Part shown: piece by piece, positions 1-7,462 of the stretch | Layout of the letters: every line of letters starts with the position of its first letter | Position numbering within the stretch: position 1 is the stretch's first letter | Notes under the pieces: model-generated | Told to the model about the DNA's origin: nothing | Database searches by the model: none | What the model saw: the letters and a program-made list of their open reading frames with translations, nothing else | Assembly: GCA_026770615.1 (NCBI GenBank) | Contig: MU631345.1 | Location: forward strand, 29,708 to 43,499 | DNA length: 13,792 nucleotides | From: Pavlovales sp. CCMP2436 | Lineage: Eukaryota > Haptophyta > Pavlovophyceae > Pavlovales | Reading direction: 5' to 3' | Position numbers and translations under genes: made by a program

Positions 1-1285
1 CACCGCCTTAGTGAGCACCGCTCGGAGGCTGCATCCCATGCCGATCGGGCGGAGGCCGCCGTCCGGCTTCTTCAGGGAGACGTTGCGGATGGCAGTCGCG
101 AGGTAGTAGAGCCAGCTCGGTAAATCTCCGTTGACGAATAATTCGCCGTACCTGGTTAAGCTTAATATTATTTGCTTTGCACGGGATGTTTTAAAAGAGA
201 TAATCTGTGAGATTGCGAGTAGGAATGTGTTGCTCCATGGGGATGTTCCGGGTGCTGCCAGATGGTCGAGCTCTCTGATGGCAGTCATCAGGATATCTGG
301 GTCAATTTTGATGCGGGGGAAGTTGGGGTCAGCGAGGAAAGTTGAGTCTATTGGTTTGCGAGTCTGTGGGTGCTTGCTCGCGAGGGCCGCTAGGACGTTG
401 GGGTCACTGTGGTCATGTAGGCCATTGGACATCATTTCACGGCGGGCTCGCGATGGGCTTCCCTCTTCCATGAGATGGACGGCGCGGCGAGCAGTGCGCT
501 CGTCCCTGTCACGGGATGAGGCTGTGTTATTGCCCACTGGCCGGTCACTCGCGGGCAGCGCACAGTCAGATAGATAGTCAGCGATGAGCAGCGCGAAGTT
601 CCCGTCCACCCATTGCTGAGTGTGGAGCGCGATACCGCGGGCGTTGTTTTGTTTGCGAGTCGGGCGGGAGGCGCGTGAAAAGGGCCGGTAAGATTTGCAA
701 AGCTTTGAGCGCGCGGTCGCGGTTGAGGTCGTGTGATGCTGTACGCGAGTTCTCGGTCTGTTCGATGCCGTCGACGACGGCGATGGCGATCAGCTCCTGC
801 TGAGCCTGCGGGATAAACCTTACTGAGTAGAGAGATGCGGTTCCTAGGCCGAGCACATGCGAAGGCGTGATGCTGTCGAAGGGTTGAAACGGGTGAGCGT
901 CTGGCTGCTGGCCTACCAAGGGTGGTGGCGGTTCCTACCTGATGGCGTCGGCTGGGTCTACTGAGGGGCTTGCGATGGGGGGGAGACCGATGTCATGCAT
1001 GATATTGCGCGGGCCCGCGGGCATGGTCTGCTGGGGAATGGGGGCCCCATTCCCCAGCAGACCATGTACCGCATTGGGGCGCATCGTGAGAGGGTGAAAC
1101 GGCCCGCGTCTGCGCTTAGGGGGAGGGGAGGGCATCCGTGAGGCAGGCAGGGGGTGGAGGGCGAGGGCCCTGGTAAAGAGAGTCTGCTGGACGTTCTCGC
1201 GTCCACGCGCGGCGCCGAGAGCGAGTCCTGGAGGAGCATTTGCCACCCGTGGGGATCGCCGCGCGTCGGGAGTGTCGGCCGCCAT
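1..1285 (-). pseudogene. LINE-type reverse transcriptase, N-terminal part, broken and cut by the window edge
   Basis: Reading the minus strand from the ATG at 1285, one frame runs to 578 with a single in-frame TAG (935-937). Near 640-670 the coding signal moves to a second frame, which stays open to base 1. The N-terminus is Pro/Arg-rich and low in complexity. The second frame contains a long helical region (around 430-200), then GTSPWSNTFLL, then KKPDGGLRPIGMG followed by SLRAVLTKAV. The last block matches the RT fingers region of non-LTR retrotransposons (basic residues, G-x-RPI, a small-residue turn, then LR and a K). In such elements the enzyme copies element RNA at the nicked target. The YxDD catalytic box would lie beyond the left edge. 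One stop and one frameshift suggest a relatively young dead copy, although sequencing error at either site is possible. The RT family is firm; the clade is not. Confidence 0.8.
1022..1066. repeat. 45-bp near-perfect palindrome
   Basis: Two 22-bp arms (1022-1043 and 1045-1066) are exact reverse complements around a single G at 1044. The arms begin CATGGTCTGCTGGGG. The palindrome lies inside the N-terminal part of the minus-strand reverse transcriptase ORF and keeps its frame open. It could form a cruciform in DNA or a stable hairpin in RNA. A fold-back duplication during replication or reverse transcription is a plausible origin. Confidence 0.95.
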
Positions 1286-1509
1286 AGCCGTTATTAATGG
1301 CCGCTAATATATATATATGTATAAAAAGACAAAGTTCTGTTACAACAGTAACACGCCGTGTTACAGTACTACATAGTTACGTCTACTATTTGTTAGTACT
1401 GTACGCTACATATATCGTCCTCGGACGGTAGGCTGCTATTGTTGCTGGTCGATAATAGCATGGATTACTTTAAAATGAATTTAGGTGAGTTTTTTATTTG
1501 ATATTATAG
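1286..1509 (-). promoter_or_regulatory. AT-rich upstream region of the RT element, with TATA-like run and hairpins
   Basis: This gene-free stretch is sharply more AT-rich than its surroundings. An alternating TA run (about 1306-1322), followed on the plus strand by TAAAAAG, sits 20-40 bases upstream of the minus-strand ATG at 1285, a fitting place for a TATA element. A perfect 7-bp hairpin, GTAACAC-GCC-GTGTTAC, lies around 1349-1365 among further short inverted repeats. The promoter role is inference; the region could equally be an untranslated leader or unrelated insertion debris. Confidence 0.3.
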
Positions 1510-1526
1510 GCTAGTTGCAATTATAG
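1510..1526 (+). repeat. Left terminal inverted repeat of the 0.9-kb element
   Basis: 17 bases that match 2397-2413 exactly in inverted orientation. The inner 9-base pair at 1549-1557 extends the similarity. Confidence 0.8.
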
Positions 1527-1644
1527 TAAATATGAAAATAGGCCTCGCGGCGACATTTTATCGGACTACAGTGGGAATCGGACTCACGGTCAGTTCGGTG
1601 CGGTTCTACGGAACCACAGAATGCGCGTCTTTCCGAATCGATAC

Positions 1645-1683
1645 GCCAGCTGCACTCAGTGGCTCGTGTCGAGTGCAGCTGGC
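1645..1683. repeat. Perfect 13-bp inverted repeat (hairpin) inside the small TIR element
   Basis: GCCAGCTGCACTC (1645-1657) pairs perfectly with 1671-1683 across a 13-base loop. It lies about 60 bases upstream of the ATG at 1742, so it could be a subterminal transposase site or a leader hairpin. A smaller hairpin with a stable-type loop, GGTTC-TACG-GAACC, lies just before it around 1602-1615. Confidence 0.85.
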
Positions 1684-1741
1684 CAACCCCCAGTGACAAA
1701 ACTCACGGCCGTTCGTGCAGGGAAACCGCACCGAACCAGCC

Positions 1742-2482
1742 ATGGCCAAGGGGATCTGCGCGCGCGCGCGCCGGCGCTCATCCGGAGGTGGCTACGAGGC
1801 GCAGAAGGGCGGCACACAGAGCATCGTCAATGCTGCTGCTCGGCACGCAGCCGAGGACGAGGGCGCGAATCGGTACGCGCCGGCGAACATGCGCCCCGAG
1901 TGGTGCGACGACCACTACGAGCAGCGCGCCCTGAAATTGGCGGAGGAGGCCGCTGCCGGGGACGTGAGCGCCCAGCAGACCTCTGCGCGCACCGAGCTGA
2001 TGGCGCTCATCACCGTGGTGGATGGCAGAGTCCCCGACCCTGTGGTCTCTAAGACGATGGCACGCAAGGCGCAGCGCGACGCCCTCAAGTTGGCGGCGGC
2101 CCTGCTCGACATTACCGAGAGCATCGGCGCCGATCGTACGGGCGCCGCGATGAAGAAGGCGACGGCCCGAACGGGCGGGGCTCTCTGTGGACAGTGGCGA
2201 TATCCGACCTCCTCCGTGGCCAAAAACGAGCTCCTCAAGCGCTGGAGACGACTCGTCTTCGTGGCGAGCTTCGCCCTCTTCAAGACGCTGGCGCGGCTGG
2301 AACACCTCAACGCTGCGACCAGCTCCGGCGCGTGCCACCCGCCCGCGCTGGCCGCGCGCGGCGTAAATATAAAATTAATGTCGCCTGTGGTCTCTGCTAT
2401 AATTGCAACTAGCTATTATTATGGCGCAAACTCGCTATACCGTCCAGTTGCAGCACTGTTCCAACTCGCGTTATATCTGTAG
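1742..2482 (+). CDS. Hypothetical 246-residue protein, Ala-rich and helical, inside the small TIR element
   Basis: I do not recognise this protein. The ATG at 1742 is preferred because its context (agccATGgc) is strong; the frame is open a little further upstream. Codons favour G or C in third position, with balanced acidic and basic residues, as in real coding DNA of a GC-rich genome. After a basic start (around residues 5-13) come a Trp-Cys-Asp-Asp segment (PEWCDDHYEQR, around residues 50-60), two long Ala/Leu/Glu helices, and a KRWRRL stretch before a hydrophobic segment. The last 25 or so codons run through the right TIR (2397-2413) into flanking DNA, so the native C-terminus was probably lost when the element formed or was never coding. 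Captured host gene fragment or element-encoded protein are both possible. An antisense ORF (1778-2338) is judged a shadow because its composition is Arg/Gly/His-heavy. Confidence 0.4.
   Translation: MAKGICARARRRSSGGGYEAQKGGTQSIVNAAARHAAEDEGANRYAPANMRPEWCDDHYEQRALKLAEEAAAGDVSAQQTSARTELMALITVVDGRVPDPVVSKTMARKAQRDALKLAAALLDITESIGADRTGAAMKKATARTGGALCGQWRYPTSSVAKNELLKRWRRLVFVASFALFKTLARLEHLNAATSSGACHPPALAARGVNIKLMSPVVSAIIATSYYYGANSLYRPVAALFQLALYL
2397..2413 (-). repeat. Right terminal inverted repeat of the 0.9-kb element
   Basis: Exact inverted copy of 1510-1526. The plus-strand ORF that starts at 1742 reads through it into flanking DNA. Confidence 0.8.
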
Positions 2483-3379
2483 CGTGAGGCAGCCGTGCGC
2501 CTCAGATTCGCACTGAGGTTCTCTTGCGGGTCATAAAGCCACTCCTCCCAGAGAACGAAATAGAAATCTTCATCTAGGAGAAAGTCCAGATTTGCTGGCG
2601 AATGGTCGTAGCCTGGGACCTTGAAGAGCGAGGCAGAGGAAACGAGGCGAGTGTCGAGCACGCAACCGTCGAACTCGAAACCGTTGTAACCGTACTAGCA
2701 AGCGGCGTCGTTTCCTCTCAGATTTCGTTCACCCATCTCGAGAGCAAGGTCATCCTTGCAGCGGTTCACCTCACCGATTTCTCTGAGCGTGGCGATGAAG
2801 GTGCCGTCACAGTGCTCCTCGTCGATTTTTGCGAGATCGATGTCGTCGTAATATTTGTTAATGCACATCGGGCAGGTGTACGTATTTTCAATCCTGATCA
2901 TGTCGACGCCGAGCGCCTCGACGAGGTAGTCGACCATGGCCTGCGTGGAGCGAGCGCGCGCCGCGCGGAACAGTTGGAGGCGATCCCGAAAAGTCGTCTT
3001 GGCCGTCCCGCCAGCCGCGCTCGTTGGTCTCGCGGGGGAAGCGGTGTTGGAATACCGCCTCCACGTCGACGAGGTCTGTGGGCCAGCCGCCGTGGAGGAT
3101 CAGCGGCACACGTCATTTACTGCGGTCGATCGTGTAGACGAGGCGGCGGATAGGACCGACGCCGGGAATGAAGCTGTTGGTACAGGATAGATAGCGGTGG
3201 AGGCAGCCGTTGTGGTAGCGGTGGCCGCACGTGCGCACTTCGCAGTGTTATTTCGCAAATGTCTCACGACCGCCGCCGACATGGAGTAGGTCGGAGCTGA
3301 GCCCGCACTCCTCCGTCGTGCGGATAGCCACGAAGCCGGGCTCACCCGGGGGCTCCGCATTACGGAGCGCTGAATGGTC

Positions 3380-3430
3380 GCGGGCGAACTGCTGCCAGCG
3401 GGCGAACTGCTGCCAGCGGGCGAACTGCTG
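3380..3430. repeat. 18-bp tandem repeat, about 2.8 copies
   Basis: GCGGGCGAACTGCTGCCA repeats exactly at 3380-3397 and 3398-3415, with a 15-base partial copy to 3430. The period is a multiple of three, and the minus strand encodes a WQQFAR hexapeptide repeat in the frame of the decayed gene. The expansion therefore probably arose while the frame mattered, or recently enough to remain identical. Confidence 0.9.
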
Positions 3431-4192
3431 CTCTACTCGAAATTAGAACGCCATCCTCTGCTGGCGGGTGTCGCGCGCCTCGCGCATCGAGGAGTAGTCG
3501 CCCACCTGAGCGCGTAGTGCAGCCCCAACTGCAGGCGGCGCAGCCGGGCACAGGCATTCGAGTAGCTGCTCTGGTAATCCGAATGAGGGAATGTGGGGTC
3601 ACGGTGCTCAACCCCTCGGAAGGGCATTCCCCACATCTTAGGGTCGGAGGAGAATGCGGGAGAACCGAGGGGACGATATTGCACCTCAAAGGTAGCGCCG
3701 CAGAATGATCCGTCGCGGTTCGATCCATGCTCACCGCGGCCCTCTTCTATGAGGCCCTCTTCGCCCACGAACGCTGAGTGGCAGGGGTAGCGGTAGTCGG
3801 AGTGCGATAGGATGAGATAGTCCCGCTTGAGGAAGGCGAACTCGGCGTAGAGGGCGCAGAGCTTGGCGTGTTCGCGGTCCACACGCGCCCAGTCAATCTC
3901 GCATTGCTCCCGCGCCCACTCCTCGCGCTCACCAAGAGATTCAGCCTCCGCGAGGAGCTCGCCAAAGAAGTAGCTATCGCGCGCCACGGCTGCGCTCCCC
4001 TCCCCACGCGCCACCGCCGCCTGCGCCACTGTAATCGCAGCAGCCGGCTGAGCGCGCTGATGCAGCCGTGAGAGGCGCTCGGAGGCGCACCCGCACCGGA
4101 CCTGCACCCGGTGGCGCCGCGTCTTCCGGTCGACCTCCGTCTCGCCGACAAGTGCGTGGTCAAAAGCGACGCCAAGCTGCGCGCAGTACGCG

Positions 4193-4370
4193 TTAGGGTG
4201 TCGTCGGCGTCGAGCGACGGTGTGATCGAATGTGCGGCGATGACGTCGGCCGCGCCCGGCACCACGGCGACCTGTCCCACGGCGCTCCCGCTCGTCGCGG
4301 CGAGCGTAGGTGCGATCGAGAGCACGGCGATGGCGTCGTCCGCATCCTGCACCACGTTTCGCTCTCCTTT
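4193..4370. repeat. Imperfect direct duplication inside the decayed gene
   Basis: Two segments about 108 bases apart (near 4208 and 4316) share a gcg[tc/gc]cgagcg-ggtg[t/c]gatcga core followed by gcgatg-cgtc. On the minus strand both encode SI(T/A)P(S/T)L-type peptides after an Asp/Ala-rich run, so the protein segment looks internally duplicated. Identity is only moderate, and convergent low-complexity sequence is possible. Confidence 0.35.
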
Positions 4371-4631
4371 TGCAACTGCCGGCGCTTCTCGCGCGCGCTC
4401 GCGTCCTCCTCGGCCGGCGGCGGGTCGTATTGAACGCCGCACGCGCGGCAGCACTCCTTGAGCACCGCCTCGAACTTGTGCTTGACAGCCACGTTGGCGG
4501 CCGCGCGAAGCACGACCATGAGGTGAAGCACGGCCTAGTTGAGCGCGTGATGCGCGCCGCAGAGCTGGGGACCTCGACCGTTTTCTATTCAAATGGTGAA
4601 ACGGAGCGCCGAGGCGATTGGAATACTGTAA

Positions 4632-4736
4632 GCCTGTTTTGACGGAACCGAAACCTAATTTAGTGGCAATCACTTAAAACTGTCCCAATGAGCTTAGCTA
4701 TGCAAATTGCCATGTTTGTCCTGGCCGAAGCACCCT
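4632..4736 (+). repeat. Left long terminal inverted repeat of the 3.4-kb unit
   Basis: Comprises the outer 30-base block (4632-4661) and the inner 14-base block (4723-4736), each matching the right arm in inverted orientation. The middle about 60 bases do not match. Confidence 0.7.
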
Positions 4737-4890
4737 CACAGTGCAGAAAATAAATAGGCTGTGGACACAGGGCTTTTATTCGGATGTTTGCCGCATGCAC
4801 TTTAAATGTATCAAGATTCCGAGAATCGCTTAATTTAATAAAAATTTACATACGCAATTCGCTAAAAACCTTAAACATTTAAATCTAATT
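4737..4890. other. AT-rich gene-free stretch next to the left arm
   Basis: No coding signal is visible. The stretch is strongly AT-rich against GC-rich neighbours and includes AAAATAAATA and AATTTAATAAAAATTTA. It lies downstream of the minus-strand coding remnants of the 3.4-kb unit, where a 3' untranslated region or poly(A) region would be expected. Confidence 0.3.
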
Positions 4891-4946
4891 TGCAGTCGGC
4901 GTTCCCAAGTATGACCGTCTGGTTGGCGTGGGAACGCCGACCTGCA
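4891..4946. repeat. Perfect 13-bp inverted repeat with extended stem
   Basis: GTCGGCGTTCCCA (4895-4907) pairs perfectly with 4929-4941 over a 21-base loop. The stem continues as TGCA with TGCA (4891-4894 and 4943-4946) after a one-base bulge. It marks the abrupt change from AT-rich flank to GC-rich coding remnant. Confidence 0.9.
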
Positions 4947-5012
4947 CCATTGTGGACTGGGACGCGAAAGGCTTGCGCAAGGCTCGCGCGAGGCCCCGCG
5001 CAAGGCCCGCGC

Positions 5013-5440
5013 CTACTTCGTCTCCCGGACCCGCCGTAGCAAGCTTGCATGCATGCAGTTCGCCTCGACAGGCTCGATTGCCTCCCACGCCTGCTTCGAG
5101 CCGTGGTGCGCCTGTGGTGCGCCTGCTTGTTCCACGCGGTGCGGTACACGTTCACAGCGGTGGCGAGGTTGCGGAGGTAGTCGATCTGCTGGCTGAGCAC
5201 CTGCAGCGACGCGTAGCTCTTCTTGTGGACGGTGTACAACTCGGCCGCCGCCGTCTTGCGCACGTAGTTGCAGAGGAAGGTCGAGTGGTCGGAGGAGTTG
5301 TGGTAGAGCTGCTTGCAAAGCGAGACCATGTGCTCCTGGACCTGCGCAGCTGCAAGGGCGGGCGGCGGGGGCGTGGGAGATGGTGCGCGCGGGCAGTGAG
5401 GCGCCGGTACGCGCGGGCAGTGAGGCGTGGGCGCGCGCAC
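5013..5440 (-). pseudogene. Coding remnant in the 3.4-kb unit, C-terminal segment, unrecognised
   Basis: On the minus strand about 5370-5120 gives a strongly protein-like helical segment (EHMVSLCKQLYHNSSD, LCNYVRKTAAAELYTVHKK, QQIDYLRNLATAVNVYR). After a frame change near 5100 a short acidic stretch follows (SKQAWEAIEPVEANC). The part nearer 5440 is a Pro/Ala/Arg linker that contains a short direct repeat, GCGCGGGCAGTGAGGCG, twice. No family is recognised. Position and strand suggest it belonged to the same gene as the nuclease remnant upstream, but continuity cannot be shown. Confidence 0.4.
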
Positions 5441-5453
5441 AACACCTGCTCGT

Positions 5454-5636
5454 TCATCTAGGCGACGAGTGGCCCCACTTGATGATTATGAGCGGCGCCA
5501 GCTCACGCGCCTCGGCGATGTACTGCAATGCCACCTCGCTCGTCTTGATGGCGCGAAGCGCGACCTCAAACTCGGCGAAGTCGGCGCGGAAGCCCGCGTG
5601 CCGGCGGTGGTTCTCCACTCGTCGTAGCTGATGGGA
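5454..5636 (-). pseudogene. Coding remnant between the minisatellite and the C-terminal segment
   Basis: About 57 codons of protein-like sequence directly after the minisatellite on the minus strand: ADFAEFEVALRAIKTSEVA, then LQYIAEARELAPLIIIKWG, ending at TGA (5454-5456). The acidic/hydrophobic alternation suggests helices. It shares its frame with one of the three open minisatellite frames, so the repeat expanded inside or beside coding DNA. No family is recognised. Confidence 0.4.
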
Positions 5637-6077
5637 ACATGGCAGTGAGACATGACTGGGGACATGGCAGTGAGACATGGCGGTGAGACATGACAGTGAT
5701 TCATGGCTGGGGGCATGGCTGGGGACATGGCAGTGAGACACGGCAGTGAGACATGGGGGGGAACATGGCAGTGAAACACGGCAGTGAGACATAACAGTGA
5801 GACATGGCAGTGAGACATGGCAGGGAGACACGGCTGGGGGCATGGCTGGGGACATGACAGTGAAACATGGCAGTGAGACACGGCAGTGAGACATGGCAGT
5901 GAGCCATGGCAGTGAGCCATGGCAGAGAGACATGGCTGGGGGCATGGCTGGGGACATGGAAGTGAGACACGGCAGTGAGACACGGCAGTGAGACACGGCA
6001 GTGAGACATGGCAGCGGACATGGCAGTGAGACATGGCAGGGAGACATGGCAGTGAGGCATGACAGTGAGACATGGCT
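5635..6077. repeat. Minisatellite, 12-13 bp unit GAGACATGGCAGT, about 34 copies
   Basis: Variants of GAGACATGGCAGT fill about 440 bases. A second unit type, CATGGCTGGGGG, occurs as a doublet starting near 5702, 5829 and 5931 and gives a loose higher-order period. The minus strand is free of stops in all three frames here and reads as a 13-residue repeat rich in Ser, Cys, His and Met (SLPCLTAMSHCHV), because 13 bases times three equals 13 codons. The plus strand is full of TGA. Interruptions show many substitutions, so the array is not brand new. Confidence 0.95.
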
Positions 6078-6117
6078 GCCAACTTCCCATTTCCGCCCCG
6101 CGCCCCCTTGCAATATT

Positions 6118-6152
6118 ACGAGCCCCCCCCTCCCCCCCCTCCCCCGCTGCCG
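6118..6152. repeat. Poly-C rich tract beside the minisatellite
   Basis: Runs of six to eight C broken by T occur around 6125-6145. The corresponding minus-strand reading is a Gly/Glu-rich linker between the protein-like segment at 6348-6180 and the minisatellite. Slippage-prone, so indels here may be assembly or polymerase artefacts. Confidence 0.7.
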
Positions 6153-6179
6153 ACTGCGCACCTCCGCCACTCAGGCTTA

Positions 6180-6585
6180 GCGCAAGCTGCACGCTCGCCG
6201 CTGGCTGCGTCCGCTGCGGCTGCGCGATGATCCCTCCCATCACGTCGAGCATGCTCGGGTTGACGAATTTTCCAGCCGCATCGAATTGGTGCGGCAGCGT
6301 CTGCAAGTGGCGAGTCACCAGCTGCCGGTCAGCCGGCGCGACGCTCACAGCCGAACGTGTTCACGTGCGCGAGCTGCACGATCAGGTCGAGGAACTACCT
6401 GCAGTAGTCGAAGGTGCACACCGTGAGAAACTGCGTGTGGACGAAGGTCAGCCCACGACCGTGTTGATGGCGCCGGACTTGCACTCGCGGGAGGCGCCGA
6501 GCGCGCGGATGCCCCTGCCCGAAAAGTCGCAGAAGTCGGCGATCATCGTGAAGTTTAAGCTAGAGACCTTGCGCACGATCCGGTC
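6180..6585 (-). pseudogene. Coding remnant in the 3.4-kb unit, middle segment, several breaks
   Basis: Directly after the TAG at 6586-6588 the same frame continues (NFTMIADFCDFSGRGIRALG) to a TGA at 6448-6450. Another frame then carries FLTVCTFDYCR, a TAG at 6395-6397 and FLDLIVQLAHVNTFG. The first frame resumes near 6348 with LVTRHLQTLPHQFDAAGKF and VNPSMLDVMGGIIAQPQ. A Gly-rich turn followed by a tF-yC-like segment is loosely like the region after the nuclease core in Rad2-family enzymes, but this is weak and I would not assign it. Three stops and at least two frameshifts make it non-functional. Confidence 0.4.
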
Positions 6586-7125
6586 CTAGCGCTCCTCCAC
6601 CGCAACCTGCCCGTCGGGCGCCAGCAGAGCAGCTAGGAACGAGGGCTCGTACATCATACGCCAGGGGAACGGCTCGATGCGGCGCTGCCCGTCGTTGCGC
6701 GCGGCCACGTTGCGGACGGAGCCGTCGAGGTGGAAGAGGCGCTGACGGATGGCACCGCTCAACAGCCACGAGCTCGTCACCACACCGCTGATGGGCCACA
6801 ACCGCTTCTGACCCTCAAGCTGGCGGCTCTCGAACCATGCCTGCCCCTCGCGATCGGCCTTGCGCGCGGTGCCCGCCTCGCGCCGGCGGTTGGCCTCGAC
6901 CCGGAGGTCGCGCCGCTGCTTGGTCGTGAGTGTGAGCTTATGTGCGCGCCTCTTGGCCGGCGCCTTCAACAGCTCCTGCGCGTAGACAGGCGTGGGCAGT
7001 GTGGGCATGATTTTGGGACAGCTTAGCGAAATCGACTCGACGTGAGGGCGGGCACGGAGTGGCGGGTAGAAAACCTTGCGCTCATAGGAGTCTCTTCTTT
7101 GCGAGGGATCGGGCCTTCTTGGCAC
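6586..7125 (-). pseudogene. Open frame in the 3.4-kb unit, basic helical protein segment, unrecognised
   Basis: A long uninterrupted minus-strand frame. The most convincing part starts at the internal Met at 7008. It has a basic helical segment (KLTLTTKQRRDLRVEANRRR, then KADREGQAWFESRQLEGQK), followed by VTSSWLLSGAIRQRLFHLDG and RRIEPFPWRMMYEPSFLAAL. It ends at TAG 6586-6588, but the reading frame remains protein-like past that stop, so the TAG is probably a decay mutation. Codon use is GC3-rich. Lying downstream of the XPG-like segment on the same strand, it may be another part of the same protein. No family is recognised. Confidence 0.45.
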
Positions 7126-7462
7126 TTGAACTTACTTCTGATTAGGCCTCCAGCGGCGTGTGCAGTCGCTCGGGCGCGACCTAGATGGTGTTGTGCGCCC
7201 AAATGTTCGCCTTTGCGAATGCTGATTGTGAAGCGGCAAGACTGCGAGGCCGCGGGCAGGGGCGGGCAACCCGGGAAGTTGGAGGGCTTTGTGAGGCACA
7301 CACCGCACGCGCGGGCCCCGGGAGCGGCGAGAACCCCTTGCAAATGCCCAACGTGGGTGGTTGAGTAGCGTGAAACACCTATTCTCGCCCTCGACGATGC
7401 GAAACCCGCCAACGACTATTTCAGATCAGAAAAATGCAGATCTAATTAAATGGGGGGGGCCA
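7126..7462 (-). other. Degraded stretch between nuclease remnant and next coding remnant
   Basis: No single frame is convincing over this interval. Short minus-strand pieces look coding-like (for example SSAKKARSLAKKRLL near 7125-7085), but stops of all three types occur. It may be a heavily decayed part of the nuclease gene, which would need its helix-two-turn-helix region here, or an intron. An 8-base G run at about 7452-7459 is a slippage site. Confidence 0.25.

Larger units (their letters stand above)
1510..2413. mobile_element. Small TIR element of about 0.9 kb with 17-bp perfect ends
   Basis: GCTAGTTGCAATTATAG at 1510-1526 is repeated in exact inverted orientation at 2397-2413. A second inverted pair, GGCGACATT, lies just inside at 1549-1557 and 2377-2385, so the ends resemble each other over roughly 40 bases with a small length difference. 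Outside the ends, TATTATAG (left) and TATTATTA (right) could be a degraded 8-bp target duplication (6 of 8 bases match). That size would suit hAT-like elements, but the termini are not diagnostic. The termini are AT-rich and the interior GC-rich and protein-like, as in elements that have captured host sequence. No transposase is recognisable, so it is probably non-autonomous. Confidence 0.6.
2419..4531 (-). pseudogene. Decayed gene for a protein with Cys/His clusters (RING-like); function unknown
   Basis: Coding-like sequence can be followed on the minus strand through several frames. About 4531-4350 gives an N-terminus with helical and Lys/Glu-rich stretches and ECCRACG. About 4370-4200 is an Ala/Asp-rich segment. 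About 4200-3510 is a long convincing block (FFGELLAEAESLGEREEWA, later ILSHSDYRYPCHSAF). About 3520-3000 carries TAA at 3443-3445, TAA at 3248-3250 and TGA at 3113-3115. About 3000-2419 carries TAG at 2695-2697 and ends at a stop near 2419. A cluster at 3181-3247 (C..TCGHRYHNGCLHRYLSC) resembles the middle of a RING or related zinc fold, and CPMC lies at 2863-2874. A ubiquitin-ligase role would be speculation because a full C3HC4 or C3H2C3 register is not evident. The end abuts the 0.9-kb TIR element. At least four stops and three frameshifts mean it is dead unless heavily spliced. Confidence 0.55.

Noticed and set aside
131..577. Plus-strand 148-codon ORF
   Set aside because: It has no ATG start and lies antisense to the well-supported reverse transcriptase frame.
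1570..1600. tRNA-like T-arm on the minus strand
   Set aside because: One mismatch in the arm and no acceptor, D-arm or anticodon arm at the right distances.
5635..6077. CRISPR array
   Set aside because: Contiguous 12-13 bp units with no unique spacers; a minisatellite in a eukaryotic setting.
5454..6348. Three overlapping minus-strand ORFs of about 200-240 codons as separate Cys/His-rich proteins
   Set aside because: All three come from the same 13-bp repeat read in three phases; at most one could be real.
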